A stretch of DNA of 64,000 nt from Chloroflexota bacterium. Lineage in GTDB: Bacteria; Chloroflexota; Anaerolineae; Promineifilales; Promineifilaceae. The stretch covers positions 36,759 to 100,758 of the forward strand of contig JABFFZ010000009.1 in the NCBI GenBank assembly GCA_013112725.1, given 5' to 3'. Shown piece by piece: positions 1-8,907 of this stretch (position 1 is the stretch's first letter; each line of letters begins with the position of its first letter). The notes beneath the pieces are model-generated. The model was not told the origin of the DNA, ran no database searches, and saw nothing but the letters and a program-made list of their open reading frames with translations. A program made the position numbers and the translations under genes.

Positions 1-45
1 TGATTTTTGAGATTGAAGTATGGGGATATTGGGGTATTTTGAGTA

Positions 46-125
46 TAAGCGTTCAGACTTGACAAGTTTATTACCAGAGGCAGTTGCCGTTATTCAGGCG
101 CAAAAACTGGTCAAGTCTCCAGAGG
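46..125 (+). repeat. 80-bp hairpin element, copy 1
   Basis: The arms AGACTTGACAAGTTT (55-69) and AAACTGGTCAAGTCT (104-118) are inverted, and a conserved middle is rich in CAG/GCCG words. The same 80-bp unit recurs in the same orientation at 1081-1160 and inverted near 28075-28152. It has no coding capacity I would trust. It resembles a small non-autonomous palindromic element, but no target duplication is obvious. Confidence 0.8.
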
Positions 126-158
126 CTTATGAAAATGATATTTCCACTTGTGCGTATC

Positions 159-192
159 AGACATCCGAGTTCCCAAGGAAATCGGATATCTG
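159..192. repeat. ACATCCGATTT-type hairpin, degenerate copy
   Basis: The arms CAGACATCCGAGTT and AAATCGGATATCTG flank a short loop. Cleaner copies of the same hairpin are at 49220-49267 and 54983-55014. It lies just upstream of the permease start, so it would sit in the leader if transcription begins further upstream. Confidence 0.6.
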
Positions 193-221
193 GTCGCCAT
201 TCAAGCTTAATCCGTTATTGA

Positions 222-1058
222 ATGGCAATGAAAAAACTAAAAAGCATGATTCACCATAGTTTGGGCTGGGTTTTAACGGCCGTATTCCTGCTCCCTCTCC
301 TCTGGGTGTTGGTCGCCTCGCTGCGCCAGGTGGGGCTGCCGCCGCCGACCACAGTGGAGTGGTATCAGCCTGACCCTCAATGGCAAAACTACCAGACTAT
401 TTTTGAGCGGGTACCGATGACGCGTTATTTACAAAATTCGCTGGTAGTGGTGGCTACGGCCGTGCCCCTTACCCTGATTATTGCCTCCATGGCCGGGTTT
501 GGCATCAGCCAGTTACCGGTCAGGCCGCGCCGCCAGTTGGTGTATGTTAGCATTGCCCTGCTCATTGTGCCTGCGGCGGCTGTCTGGCTGTTTCGCTTCC
601 AGATTTTGCGCTGGATGGGATTGCTCGATTCCCTCTGGGCACTCATTTTGCCCGCTTTCACCGGCAGCAACGCCCTGTTTGTGCTGTTATTTTACTGGAC
701 GTTCCGGCGTATACCGGGGGAAATGTTTGAAGCGGCGCAACTGGATGGGGCTACGGCCGTGACTATCTGGTGGCGGTTGGCCTTACCTCTGGCCCGCCCT
801 ACCATTGTTGGCGTCACCGTCCTCACCTTTGTCATGTATTGGAGCGACTTCATCAGCCCCATCCTTTACATTTTTAGCCCACGTTATTACACACTGGCTG
901 TGGGGCTGCAAATCCTCAACCAGCTAGACCGCACCAACTGGCCCTTGCTGATGGCCGGGGCCGTGGTCATGACCGCACCGGTGATTTTGATGTTTTTCAT
1001 CTTGCAGCGATTTTTCTTACATGATCTTTCGCTGTCTAATCTGTTTGAGAAAAATTGA
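222..1058 (+). CDS. Carbohydrate ABC transporter permease (CUT1, MalG/UgpE-like)
   Basis: This inner-membrane permease would form half of the channel of a binding-protein-dependent sugar importer. The 278-aa protein has about six hydrophobic segments. The cytoplasmic EAA loop is clear as EAAQLDGATAVTIWWRLALP near residues 170-190, where the ATPase subunit docks. Length is normal for MalG-type permeases. The start is uncertain: ATG 222 and ATG 228 are both in frame and neither has a good ribosome-binding site. No second permease, ATPase or binding protein follows it, so its partners must lie upstream of the window or elsewhere. It sits between direct copies of the 80-bp hairpin element. The exact sugar cannot be read from sequence. 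Confidence 0.85.
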   Translation: MAMKKLKSMIHHSLGWVLTAVFLLPLLWVLVASLRQVGLPPPTTVEWYQPDPQWQNYQTIFERVPMTRYLQNSLVVVATAVPLTLIIASMAGFGISQLPVRPRRQLVYVSIALLIVPAAAVWLFRFQILRWMGLLDSLWALILPAFTGSNALFVLLFYWTFRRIPGEMFEAAQLDGATAVTIWWRLALPLARPTIVGVTVLTFVMYWSDFISPILYIFSPRYYTLAVGLQILNQLDRTNWPLLMAGAVVMTAPVILMFFILQRFFLHDLSLSNLFEKN

Positions 1059-1080
1059 GGTCGGGTACCCTAAAAAGACG

Positions 1081-1160
1081 TAAGCGTTCAGACTTGACAA
1101 GTTTATTACCAGAAGCGGTTGCCGCAATTCAGGCGCAAAAACTTGTCAAGTCCCCAGAGG
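1081..1160 (+). repeat. 80-bp hairpin element, copy 2
   Basis: This copy is close to identical to copy 1 (46-125) and in the same orientation. Its arms AGACTTGACAAGTTT (1090-1104) and AAACTTGTCAAGTCC (1138-1152) pair almost perfectly, with substitutions mostly in the loop. It starts 22 bp after the permease stop. Confidence 0.8.
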
Positions 1161-1186
1161 AACTGAACGGTTACAAAAAGATAAAC

Positions 1187-1224
1187 AAAACCGCCTCTGA
1201 ACTAAATGCTCAGAGGCGGTTTTA
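1187..1224. terminator. Bidirectional Rho-independent terminator
   Basis: The sequence AAAACCGCCTCTGA pairs with TCAGAGGCGGTTTT around a nine-base loop, with A-tracts and T-tracts on the outside. It can end the plus-strand permease transcript and the minus-strand tRNA transcript, which converge here. Confidence 0.85.
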
Positions 1225-1230
1225 TGGCAG

Positions 1231-1304
1231 TACGCCCTGAGAGATTCGAACTCCCGACCTTCTGGTTCGTAGCCAGACGCTCTAATCCACTGAGCTAAGG
1301 GCGC
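1231..1304 (-). tRNA. tRNA-Arg (anticodon ACG)
   Basis: On the minus strand the acceptor GCGCCCT pairs with AGGGCGT. The D arm, the anticodon loop CTACGAA (anticodon ACG) and a standard T arm with GTTCGAAT are all present. The A34 should be deaminated to inosine to read CGN codons. No CCA is encoded. It lies about 70 bp downstream of tRNA-Ser(GCT), probably in one tRNA transcript. Confidence 0.93.
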
Positions 1305-1310
1305 GTGTTT

Positions 1311-1366
1311 GAATTGGTAATCCGTAATTGGTTATTGATTATCGTTCGCCGATAACCGATTACCGA
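1311..1366. repeat. Heptamer-type spacer array with inverted arm
   Basis: Words such as GGTAATC, CGTAATT and GGTTATT are followed by CGATAACCGATTACCG, which is roughly their reverse complement. This fills the spacer between two tRNA genes and would fold into a hairpin in the precursor transcript. Confidence 0.55.
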
Positions 1367-1372
1367 AAAAGG

Positions 1373-1463
1373 CGGGGAGGAAGGGATTCGAACCCTTGAA
1401 CGGCTTTTAACGGCCGTTAACCGCTTAGCAGGCGGCCCCATTCGACCACTCTGGCACCTCCCC
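1373..1463 (-). tRNA. tRNA-Ser (anticodon GCT)
   Basis: On the minus strand the acceptor GGGGAGG pairs with CCTCCCC, and the anticodon stem GCCGC/GCGGT holds loop CTGCTAA (anticodon GCT, reading AGY). The T arm is normal and no CCA is encoded. The long variable arm is unusual: its stem is AACGGC/GCCGTT, and its 5' strand plus loop contain the octamer ACGGCCGT that saturates this genome. Confidence 0.93.
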
Positions 1464-1485
1464 AATTTGTTGTTAATAATGATGC

Positions 1486-1575
<90 letters not shown>

Positions 1576-1731
1576 ATTGGAGGATATATTCCTTTTGTTA
1601 AGACCGATTTTTCACCAGTCAGACAAGTGTAAAACCGAAGGCGGAGTATAACACGGCCATCTGGCAGTGTCAAAAAGCGCGGGTAGCCTAGTTGTGACGG
1701 CTGGCGTACAATTTCTTTAGGTTTTGTTTAT

Positions 1732-1779
1732 GTAGTGGCTGGTGGTTAGTGGCTGGTAGAATCACCAGCCACTAACCAC
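1732..1779. repeat. Heptamer array folding into a 16-bp hairpin
   Basis: The units GTAGTGG, CTGGTGG, TTAGTGG and CTGGTAG are followed by the reverse complement. The arm GTGGTTAGTGGCTGGT (1742-1757) pairs exactly with 1764-1779. It lies just upstream of the dehydrogenase start at 1799. The rest of 1576-1798 holds nothing else I can assign. Confidence 0.75.
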
Positions 1780-1798
1780 AATTTTCAGGTCAAGTGAA

Positions 1799-3169
1799 AT
1801 GAAAGCAGATCTGCTGGCACAATTGGTAAATGTTTTGGGTGAAGAGCGTGTATCGGTAACGGAAGCGGATCGGCTGTTACACGGCCGTGACCAATCCGCC
1901 CACCCCCCGCACCTGCCTGACGCCGTGGTCTGGCCCCACACCACTGCCGAAGTGAGTGCCATTCTCAAGCTGGCCAACGAGCGGCGAACACCCATTGTTG
2001 GTTGGGGGGCGGGCAGTAGCCTGGAAGGAAATCCCATCCCTCTCAGGGGTGGCATTGTGGTGGATTTTCAACAGATGAACCAGATTGTGGCCGTACATGC
2101 CGCCGATTTTCAAGCAGTGGTGCAGCCGGGCATCTTCTACAAAGATATGAACAAGATTCTGGGGCGGCATGGCCTCTTTTTTGCGCCAGACCCCGGCGCG
2201 AATGCCAGTATTGGCGGCATGATTGCCAATAACGCCGCCGGTACTCGCACGGTGAAGTATGGCGCTACGCGGGATAATGTGTTGGCGCTGGAAGTGGTGT
2301 TAGCCAATGGCGACATTATCCGTACCGGCTCCCGCTCGGTGAAACAGTCGGCCGGGTATGACCTGACCCACCTGATCATCGGTTCAGAGGGCACATTGGG
2401 GCTGGTGACGGAGGCCACACTCAAGCTTGCGCCCCTGCCGGAACATTTTAGCGCCGTGTTGGCTACCTTTAGCAGCACGGCCGTTGCCGCAGCTGCCGTT
2501 TACCACATCATTGGTTCTGGTCTAGGGCCGGCGGCGTTGGAATTGCTGGATGCTGCCGCCATTACCTATATGAACCTGGATGAGGCCATTAACTTGCCGG
2601 TGGCCCCCACCTTGCTTATGGAGTTTCATGGGCCAACGGTGGAAACGCTGCAAACTGAACTGGCATTGGTACAGGAAATCTGCACCGATGGCGGCGCTAC
2701 CCATTTTAGCGCCGGAGTGGGGCGGGAAGAGCGGGATCGGCTGTGGCACGGCCGTCACCAACTGGGTGAAATTCTTTTCCGCGCCCATCCTGGTGAACGG
2801 TATCTCATCACCGATGTGGCCGTGCCTATCTCCCACTACCCGGAACTGGCGGCATACACAGCCGACCTGATGAGCCGCATGGGCCTGCAAGGGGCGCTGT
2901 TTGGTCATGCCGGTGATGGCAACCTGCACACCGTCGTCTTTCCTCCGGCAGACAATCTGGCGATAGATTTACACTCATTTAATGATCAGGTGGTGGAAAA
3001 GGCGCTGCGGTTGGATGGCACCTGTACCGGGGAACACGGCGTGGGTATTGGCAAACAAAAATATATGGTGTATGAACATGGCGAAACGGCCATCGGCGTC
3101 ATGCGCCAGATTAAAAACCTGCTAGACCCACATGGCATTTTGAATCCTGGCAAAGTGTTGGGAGATTGA
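1799..3169 (+). CDS. FAD-binding D-lactate/glycolate-type dehydrogenase (GlcD family)
   Basis: This is a 456-aa 2-hydroxyacid dehydrogenase with an N-terminal FAD_binding_4 domain (about residues 30-210) and a C-terminal FAD-oxidase domain. The FAD site appears as VGWGAGSSLEGN and GANASIGGMIANNAAGT. The C-terminal signatures GHAGDGNLHT and CTGEHGVGIGK are typical of GlcD and D-LDH enzymes that pass electrons to the respiratory chain. The length fits the family. There is no adjacent glcE, glcF or lactate permease, so D-lactate, glycolate or 2-hydroxyglutarate are all possible substrates. The last codons and stop overlap the first arm of a hairpin (3158-3180). The start ATG follows a poor ribosome-binding site. 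Confidence 0.85.
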   Translation: MKADLLAQLVNVLGEERVSVTEADRLLHGRDQSAHPPHLPDAVVWPHTTAEVSAILKLANERRTPIVGWGAGSSLEGNPIPLRGGIVVDFQQMNQIVAVHAADFQAVVQPGIFYKDMNKILGRHGLFFAPDPGANASIGGMIANNAAGTRTVKYGATRDNVLALEVVLANGDIIRTGSRSVKQSAGYDLTHLIIGSEGTLGLVTEATLKLAPLPEHFSAVLATFSSTAVAAAAVYHIIGSGLGPAALELLDAAAITYMNLDEAINLPVAPTLLMEFHGPTVETLQTELALVQEICTDGGATHFSAGVGREERDRLWHGRHQLGEILFRAHPGERYLITDVAVPISHYPELAAYTADLMSRMGLQGALFGHAGDGNLHTVVFPPADNLAIDLHSFNDQVVEKALRLDGTCTGEHGVGIGKQKYMVYEHGETAIGVMRQIKNLLDPHGILNPGKVLGD

Positions 3170-3203
3170 TAATCTCCCAATCCCCAATTTCCCAATCTCC
3201 TCT
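3158..3203. repeat. Heptamer array and hairpin across a gene end
   Basis: TTGGGAGATT (3158-3167) is inverted as AATCTCCCAA (3171-3180). Further units CCCCAATT and TCCCAATC run to about 3203. The array supplies the stop context of the dehydrogenase gene and separates it from the histidine kinase. Confidence 0.65.
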
Positions 3204-3222
3204 TTATTTAGACCCCGCTCAC

Positions 3223-6012
3223 ATGAGACTATTTTATCGCCATCTCACATTCAAAATAGGCGCTACCATCATCCTGGTGGAACTGTTGGTTTTGGCTGTG
3301 GTTGGCTCGCTGCTGCTGCGTCAATTTTCACGCCATTTTCAAGCCGGCATGGAATCCCGCCTGCTCATACCGGCGGCCATTGTGGAAGCAAACCGGGCCA
3401 GCCTGACCATGTTTAATGACCGGGCGACCATTGAACAACTGGTGGGTGCGCCTGTTTCTAACGCTTTCGTCAGCTCCAGCAACAATACCATCATTTATGC
3501 CATTGACCGTGAGATGATTGGCAAGCAGGTGACGCAGACAGTGGGGCTGAATGCCGACTGGTTTACACTTGAGAATCCCGGCGGTATCTTTCTACGAAGG
3601 GCCAATGAAGTAGCCAGTGTTGTGCCTGTGATGAGCGGTGATGGTTCACGGCCGTTCTTTTTTGTGTATGTGCAGGCATCCGCTGCGCAGTATCAGGCCG
3701 AAGAAACCCGGCTGGTGGTAACCATTGTAGCCAGCGCCCTACTGGTTTTGGGGTTGACATCCCTCATTTTGTTCCTGGCTATTGACCAGTTAGCGCTGCG
3801 GCGGGTCACGGCCGTGCGTCAGGTACTTCACACGGCCCAAACCGGCCGCCTGTCGGTCCGTATTGCCCCGCCCATTGAAGATGACGAAATTGGTGACTTG
3901 CAGCACAGCGTCAACAACCTGATCCAACAACTTCAAGAAATGGTGGAAGACCTCACCCGGCGTATCGCCGAACAACGTCTGACCGAAGCCGCTCTGCGCC
4001 AGAGCGAAGAAAAATACCGCGACTTCGTTGAAGGCAGCCACGATCTCATAGTACAGATAGACAAAAGCGGGCAGTTCATCTACGTGAACCATGCCGCCGA
4101 GCAAATTTATGGTTTATCACAGGAATTGCTGGTTGGTTCCTCAGCCTTTAGTTTTCTGCACCCGGATGACCAGGAACGCACCGAAATGGGCTTTTTGGAA
4201 TGGATCCGGGGGCATGTGCCCCACGTCACTTTTGAAAACCGGCAGGTTAGCAAAACAGGCGCCGTCTTTGACATCCTCTGGTCCATAAACGTCCATTATG
4301 ATTTATACGGCAATGTACACTACGTCAATGCCACCGGCCGTGACATTACCAGCCGCAAAACGGCCGAGAAACAGTTGCAACTGCAATCCAGCGCCCTGGC
4401 GGCCGCGCCCACCGGCATTCTCATCACCGATCAGAAAGGGCAGATTGAATGGGTAAACCCGGCGTTTACCCGGCTCACCGGTTACGATCTGGCGGATATT
4501 GCCGGCCAACATATTGGACAGGTTTATGGCGAGAATGGCGGAAACCCACTGCGTGAAGCTATCTGGCAAACGATGCAGCGCGGCGAAAAATGGCAAGGTG
4601 AATTTACAAACCGGCGCAAGGATGGCTCCTTTTATACCGAAGAAATGACGGTGACGCCGGTCTGGGATCAGGAAGGGGCCATCACCCATTTTATCGCCAT
4701 TAAACAGGATTTCAGCCAGCGTAAGCAGGCTGAAGCCGAACTGCGGGCACGCGCCTCTAGCCTGGAGTTGATTGTGCGGATAGGGCGCCGGGCGACGGCT
4801 ATTCTGTCGCTGGACGACCTGCTGCACGAATCGGTGAACCTGATCAGCAGCACTTTTGCCTATTACAATGTGGTAATCCGCCTTGTGGAGGGTGAGTATG
4901 TTGTTCTCCGGGCCACCTCGCTGCCATCGCTGCAAGAGATGGAGGGGGTAGCCCGCTTGAAACTGGGGCAGGGTATTACCGGCTGGGTGGCGCAGCACGG
5001 CGCAGCGTTATTAGCGCCCGACGTGTCGTTGGAGCCACGTTACCATGCCGAACTGAGTGAAATGGAGACGCGCTCGGAGGTGGCTGTGCCGATGGAGTTG
5101 AAAGGGGTGGTGATGGGTGTGTTGGATGCCCAAAGTGTGCATGTTCATGCCTTTGACGAAGATGACCTGTTTACGCTGCAAGCCATCGCCGCCCAGTTAG
5201 CAGTGGCTATTGAAAATGCCCGTTTGTACGAAGCCGCGCACCAGGAGATTTTGGAGCGCCGCAATGCCGAAGAACGGCTGCAAATCTATACGGCTGAATT
5301 GGAGCGCAGTAATCGCGAATTGCAGAATCTGGCATATGTCTCCTCCCATGATTTGCAGGAGCCGTTGCGAAAGATTCAAATGTTTAGCGACCGGTTGACG
5401 GCCAGTTATGCGGCTGTGCTGGATGCGCGTGGGCAAGATTATCTGGCCCGGATGCAAAGCGCCGCCGGGCGTATGCAACTGTTAATCGGCGATTTGCTGA
5501 CTTTTTCACGGGTGTTTACCCATTCTGAGCCATTTGTGTGGGTCAATCTGACGCAAATGGTGGAGCAGTTGTTGGCGGATTTGGCGGGGCAAATTGAAGC
5601 GGTCAACGGCCGTGTCCATCTTGCCCCTTTACCCACCATTCAGGCAAACGCCACCCAAATGCAGCAATTGTTTCTGAATCTGCTCAACAATGCCCTCAAA
5701 TATCACAAACCGGATGAACCCCCGGTCATCCATATCTCTGGCGAACAGTTGGCCGATAATCGCTGCCAGATTGTGGTGCAAGATAACGGCATTGGTTTTG
5801 ATGAGCGGTATTTGGATCGTATCTTCACGTTGTTTCAGCGGCTGCACGGCCGTACCGAATTTACAGGCACTGGCATCGGTCTGGCCATTTGCCGCCTGAT
5901 TGTGGAACAGCACGGCGGCGCCATTACCGCCACCAGCCAGCCCGGCGTAGGTGCCACCTTCATTATCACCTTGCCCATCAAACAAATTGAAACGGGAAAA
6001 TTGCCTAATTGA
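3223..6012 (+). CDS. Membrane sensor histidine kinase (HAMP-PAS-PAS-GAF-HisKA-HATPase)
   Basis: This 929-aa two-component sensor has transmembrane helices near residues 12-33 and 164-187 bracketing a periplasmic region. A HAMP linker, two PAS domains (about 265-375 and 386-505) and a GAF domain (about 510-670) follow. The phosphoacceptor is His709 in SSHDLQEPLRK, the HisKA subtype seen in PAS-rich kinases. The ATPase carries N-box NLLNNALKYH, G1 DNGIGF and G2 GTGIGLAI. I chose ATG 3223 because the longer TTG-started frame only adds residues translated from the heptamer array. No response regulator is adjacent; the nearest is at 9014. The ligand is unknown. Confidence 0.88.
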   Translation: MRLFYRHLTFKIGATIILVELLVLAVVGSLLLRQFSRHFQAGMESRLLIPAAIVEANRASLTMFNDRATIEQLVGAPVSNAFVSSSNNTIIYAIDREMIGKQVTQTVGLNADWFTLENPGGIFLRRANEVASVVPVMSGDGSRPFFFVYVQASAAQYQAEETRLVVTIVASALLVLGLTSLILFLAIDQLALRRVTAVRQVLHTAQTGRLSVRIAPPIEDDEIGDLQHSVNNLIQQLQEMVEDLTRRIAEQRLTEAALRQSEEKYRDFVEGSHDLIVQIDKSGQFIYVNHAAEQIYGLSQELLVGSSAFSFLHPDDQERTEMGFLEWIRGHVPHVTFENRQVSKTGAVFDILWSINVHYDLYGNVHYVNATGRDITSRKTAEKQLQLQSSALAAAPTGILITDQKGQIEWVNPAFTRLTGYDLADIAGQHIGQVYGENGGNPLREAIWQTMQRGEKWQGEFTNRRKDGSFYTEEMTVTPVWDQEGAITHFIAIKQDFSQRKQAEAELRARASSLELIVRIGRRATAILSLDDLLHESVNLISSTFAYYNVVIRLVEGEYVVLRATSLPSLQEMEGVARLKLGQGITGWVAQHGAALLAPDVSLEPRYHAELSEMETRSEVAVPMELKGVVMGVLDAQSVHVHAFDEDDLFTLQAIAAQLAVAIENARLYEAAHQEILERRNAEERLQIYTAELERSNRELQNLAYVSSHDLQEPLRKIQMFSDRLTASYAAVLDARGQDYLARMQSAAGRMQLLIGDLLTFSRVFTHSEPFVWVNLTQMVEQLLADLAGQIEAVNGRVHLAPLPTIQANATQMQQLFLNLLNNALKYHKPDEPPVIHISGEQLADNRCQIVVQDNGIGFDERYLDRIFTLFQRLHGRTEFTGTGIGLAICRLIVEQHGGAITATSQPGVGATFIITLPIKQIETGKLPN

Positions 6013-6046
6013 CAGTTGCCCAATTGACAATTGTCAATTGCTCACT
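6002..6046. repeat. Heptamer spacer array (AATTGAC words)
   Basis: AATTGAC, AGTTGCCC, AATTGAC, AATTGTC and AATTGCT follow in tandem, and ACAATTGTCAATTG folds on itself. It begins over the last codons of the histidine kinase and ends just before the ABC-F gene. Confidence 0.6.
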
Positions 6047-6060
6047 GAAAATTCGCAACC

Positions 6061-8085
6061 ATGATTCTTCTACAAGCCAAAGGTCTGGCGCAATCATTTG
6101 GCGCCGATGGTATATTTGAAGAGATTGAACTTCGCCTGCAAGCCAAAGAGCGGGTGGGGCTGGTTGGGCCTAATGGCTGCGGCAAAACCACGCTGCTGCA
6201 AATTTTGGCGGGGCAGCAAGAGGCCAGGGAAGGGCAGATCAGCCGCGCCCCTGACCTGACGTTAGGTTATTTGCAGCAGGAAGCGGTTCTCACCTTTGCC
6301 GGGCAAGACAACACCATTTACGAAGAAATGTTGACCGTTTTTGCCACCCTGACGGCTCAGGAAGCGGCGCTGCGGGCGCTGGAGGCCCAAATGGCGGCGG
6401 GGGAGGTGATGGAGGCGGTGTTGGCTGAATACGGCCGTGTCCAGGAAGCGTATGACATTGGCGGCGGCTACCACTACCAGCAAGAGATTAAGCGGGTGTT
6501 GCTGGGGCTGGGGTTTCCGCCGCAAAGCTGGCAAACGCCGCTGGCGCACCTGAGCGGTGGGCAGAAGACGCGCGTATTGTTGGGACGGCTGCTGTTGGAA
6601 CAACCGGATTTGCTGATATTGGATGAGCCTACAAACCATCTGGATGTTACGGCCGTTGAATGGCTGGAAAATACATTGCGGCAGTGGTCCGGCGCGTTGC
6701 TCATCGTCAGCCATGATCGCTACTTTCTGGATCGGGTCGTGACGCACATCTGGGAACTGACGCCCGACCAACTGCACAGCTACAAAGGCAGCTACAGCCA
6801 ATACATTGAACAGCGCGAACGCGCCTGGGCTTACGCTGCCGCCCAATTCCAGGCTGAAAAAGAGCGGTTGGAAACGGAACTCGACTTTGTGCGCAAAAAT
6901 ATCGCCGGCGGCAAGAGTGACATTGCCAAAGGCAAACTCAAGCGGCTAACGCGGGATATTGTGCTGCTGGAGATGTATGGAGCCACGGCCGTGCCCGGCC
7001 AAAGCTGGCTGCACATTGGCGAGCGTGTGCGTACCCTCAGCGTGAATGAAGCCGCGCAGCGGCTGCGTGACCTGCCGCCACCCACGCCCCGCCAACCGCA
7101 GATGCACATTCGCCTGAAGCCAGAACAGCGCAGCGGCCGTTTTGTGCTGCGCAGCAAGCGGTTGGAAATTGGCTACCCCGGCGTACCCCTGTTTACCAGT
7201 GATGATCTGCACCTGGAGCGGCGGGAGTGTGCGGCGCTCATTGGTCCCAATGGCAGCGGCAAAAGCACCTTTTTGCGCACGCTCATGGGGGAACTGACCC
7301 CGCTCAAGGGAAAACTCCGTTTTGGCGATGGCCTCATACACGGCTATTTTGCCCAGGGGCACGAGCAGTTGAACTTGAACCGGCGGGTGATTGATGAGCT
7401 AATGGCCCGCCAGCCGATGCCGGTGGAAAAAGCGCGCAATTTCCTGGCCCCCTACCTGTTTCGCGGTGATGATGTGTTTAAGCAGGTAAGCGACCTGAGC
7501 GGCGGCGAGCGGGGGCGGCTGGCGCTGGCGTTGCTGGCCTTGGCCGGCGCCAACTTTTTGCTTCTGGATGAACCCACCAATCATCTGGATATTCCTTCCC
7601 AGGAAGTGTTGCAAACGGTGCTGGAACAGTTTGACGGGGCGATTATTCTGGTTTCCCATGACCGGTATCTGGTAGACCGGCTGGCGACGCAAATTTGGGA
7701 ACTGCGCAACGGCCGTTTACGTGTATTCGACGGCACGTACCAGGCCTTTTTGGCCGGGCGCGCCGGGGGAGAGGCAACGGCCGTGCCTGCCAAAGTGGCT
7801 TTGCCCACCGCCGAAAAGGCGTCCCCTTCGCTGGATTGGATTGAAGAGGTCAAAACGGCTCAATCGGTTCGCTTGAGCAAACAGGAACGCCGCCAGCGCG
7901 GGCGGCATCTGCGGGAAGTGCAGGAGCAGCTTGAAGAAACGGAAGCGTGGCTGGCTCAATTGGCGCATGATATGGCACAGGCAGCGGCGGCTGGCAAGGA
8001 GGTGGACAGTCTGCGCCAGGAGCAGGCCACCGCCCAGGCAGAATGGGAACGGCTGACGGCCGTGTTAGATGAATTACTGGCATAG
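6061..8085 (+). CDS. ABC-F family ATPase (Uup/YdiF-like)
   Basis: This soluble 674-aa protein has two fused ABC ATPase domains and no membrane segment, so it should act on ribosomes rather than transport. Domain 1 has Walker A GPNGCGKTT (about residues 36-44), signature LSGGQKTR and Walker B LLILDEPTNHLD. Domain 2 has GPNGSGKST, LSGGERGR and FLLLDEPTNHLD. A charged linker between them corresponds to the ABC-F interdomain arm, and a C-terminal coiled-coil region rich in E, Q and R (about 600-674) matches Uup/YdiF-like members. Family roles include rescue of stalled ribosomes, antibiotic protection and DNA-junction binding; sequence alone does not say which applies. It stands alone after the histidine kinase. 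Confidence 0.9.
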   Translation: MILLQAKGLAQSFGADGIFEEIELRLQAKERVGLVGPNGCGKTTLLQILAGQQEAREGQISRAPDLTLGYLQQEAVLTFAGQDNTIYEEMLTVFATLTAQEAALRALEAQMAAGEVMEAVLAEYGRVQEAYDIGGGYHYQQEIKRVLLGLGFPPQSWQTPLAHLSGGQKTRVLLGRLLLEQPDLLILDEPTNHLDVTAVEWLENTLRQWSGALLIVSHDRYFLDRVVTHIWELTPDQLHSYKGSYSQYIEQRERAWAYAAAQFQAEKERLETELDFVRKNIAGGKSDIAKGKLKRLTRDIVLLEMYGATAVPGQSWLHIGERVRTLSVNEAAQRLRDLPPPTPRQPQMHIRLKPEQRSGRFVLRSKRLEIGYPGVPLFTSDDLHLERRECAALIGPNGSGKSTFLRTLMGELTPLKGKLRFGDGLIHGYFAQGHEQLNLNRRVIDELMARQPMPVEKARNFLAPYLFRGDDVFKQVSDLSGGERGRLALALLALAGANFLLLDEPTNHLDIPSQEVLQTVLEQFDGAIILVSHDRYLVDRLATQIWELRNGRLRVFDGTYQAFLAGRAGGEATAVPAKVALPTAEKASPSLDWIEEVKTAQSVRLSKQERRQRGRHLREVQEQLEETEAWLAQLAHDMAQAAAAGKEVDSLRQEQATAQAEWERLTAVLDELLA

Positions 8086-8110
8086 CATGTCCCCTGGCAC
8101 AATTGTCCCG

Positions 8111-8139
8111 TTGACCTATGTCTGTGCTTGTCTGATAAT
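8111..8139 (+). promoter_or_regulatory. Sigma-70-type promoter
   Basis: TTGACC (8111-8116) and GATAAT (8134-8139) are separated by 17 bp, close to the housekeeping consensus. It sits 43 bp before the ATG of the small membrane-protein gene at 8182. Confidence 0.6.
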
Positions 8140-8181
8140 GGGCCAGGCACGCAACTGTAATGGAATAAACAGCGGCAAGTG

Positions 8182-8763
8182 ATGGAGTTTGGGCAATTTG
8201 GACCAGATGGTATGAATGAATCGCGGTTGTTCTCACGGCAGCAAGCGCTGATCGCAGACGCCAACATTGATTTTCTGCTGGAGCAGCGGCAGGTGGTGCG
8301 CATTTTGCAGCCAACCTTGCGCCAACAGATAGAGCAAGCCATCCAGGTCAATCCATCATTGAGCAGTTACGTATGGCCGCACCAGGGGGAACTCTATCTG
8401 TTGCTGACCAGCATCAACGATGCCTCCCGTCGTGGGCAGGTTTATGACCTCATCCAACGCTACCAGATTGACCCGACCACAGACCTGGATAAAGCGCCGT
8501 ATGGTTTACGGGCTTGTTTGCAGCCACACAGGCATCGCCAGGGGCGGCGCATGGGGGCGTTTGCTTTAGGGGCTGTGGTGGGTATGATGCTGGGGCTGAT
8601 CGGCATGGCGCTGAGCGTGGTGATGACGGTCGTATTGGGGCTGGAGGGGGCTGCCTGGGAAAGGATCACGGCCGTGACATTTGTCGTTTGTTCCGCATTG
8701 GGGTGGGCTGGCGCCACGTATTATCTCTGGTACAAATATCCGTTCGGTTTTTGGCGTAATTAG
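8182..8763 (+). CDS. Small membrane protein of unknown function
   Basis: I do not recognise this 193-aa protein. The first 115 residues are soluble and predicted mostly helical, with QALIADANIDFLLEQRQV and a run that recalls a ligand or partner-binding region. Two strong hydrophobic segments follow (about residues 120-145 and 155-176), and a short tail ends YPFGFWRN. GTG 8179 is also in frame, but ATG 8182 is preferred. It has its own good promoter at 8111-8139 and looks monocistronic. Confidence 0.6.
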   Translation: MEFGQFGPDGMNESRLFSRQQALIADANIDFLLEQRQVVRILQPTLRQQIEQAIQVNPSLSSYVWPHQGELYLLLTSINDASRRGQVYDLIQRYQIDPTTDLDKAPYGLRACLQPHRHRQGRRMGAFALGAVVGMMLGLIGMALSVVMTVVLGLEGAAWERITAVTFVVCSALGWAGATYYLWYKYPFGFWRN

Positions 8764-8907
8764 CTGTCCAATTGTCTATTCACCGAACTTTACCCGCTTC
8801 ATAAAAGTTGAGGTAAACTTTGGTTGGATTGATACAATGGTATTTGGACTAAGATTGCAAGAAACCAATCTGGCAATCGCTCAATCGTAAGTGTTCAGTC
8901 CCTCAAG

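Noticed and set aside
20..259. Small ORF upstream of the permease, and a similar one at 1055-1240
   Set aside because: Both are translations of the 80-bp hairpin element and share the same peptide for that reason only.
46..1160. Classical insertion sequence around the permease
   Set aside because: No transposase frame exists between or near the two repeats, and no target-site duplication could be seen.
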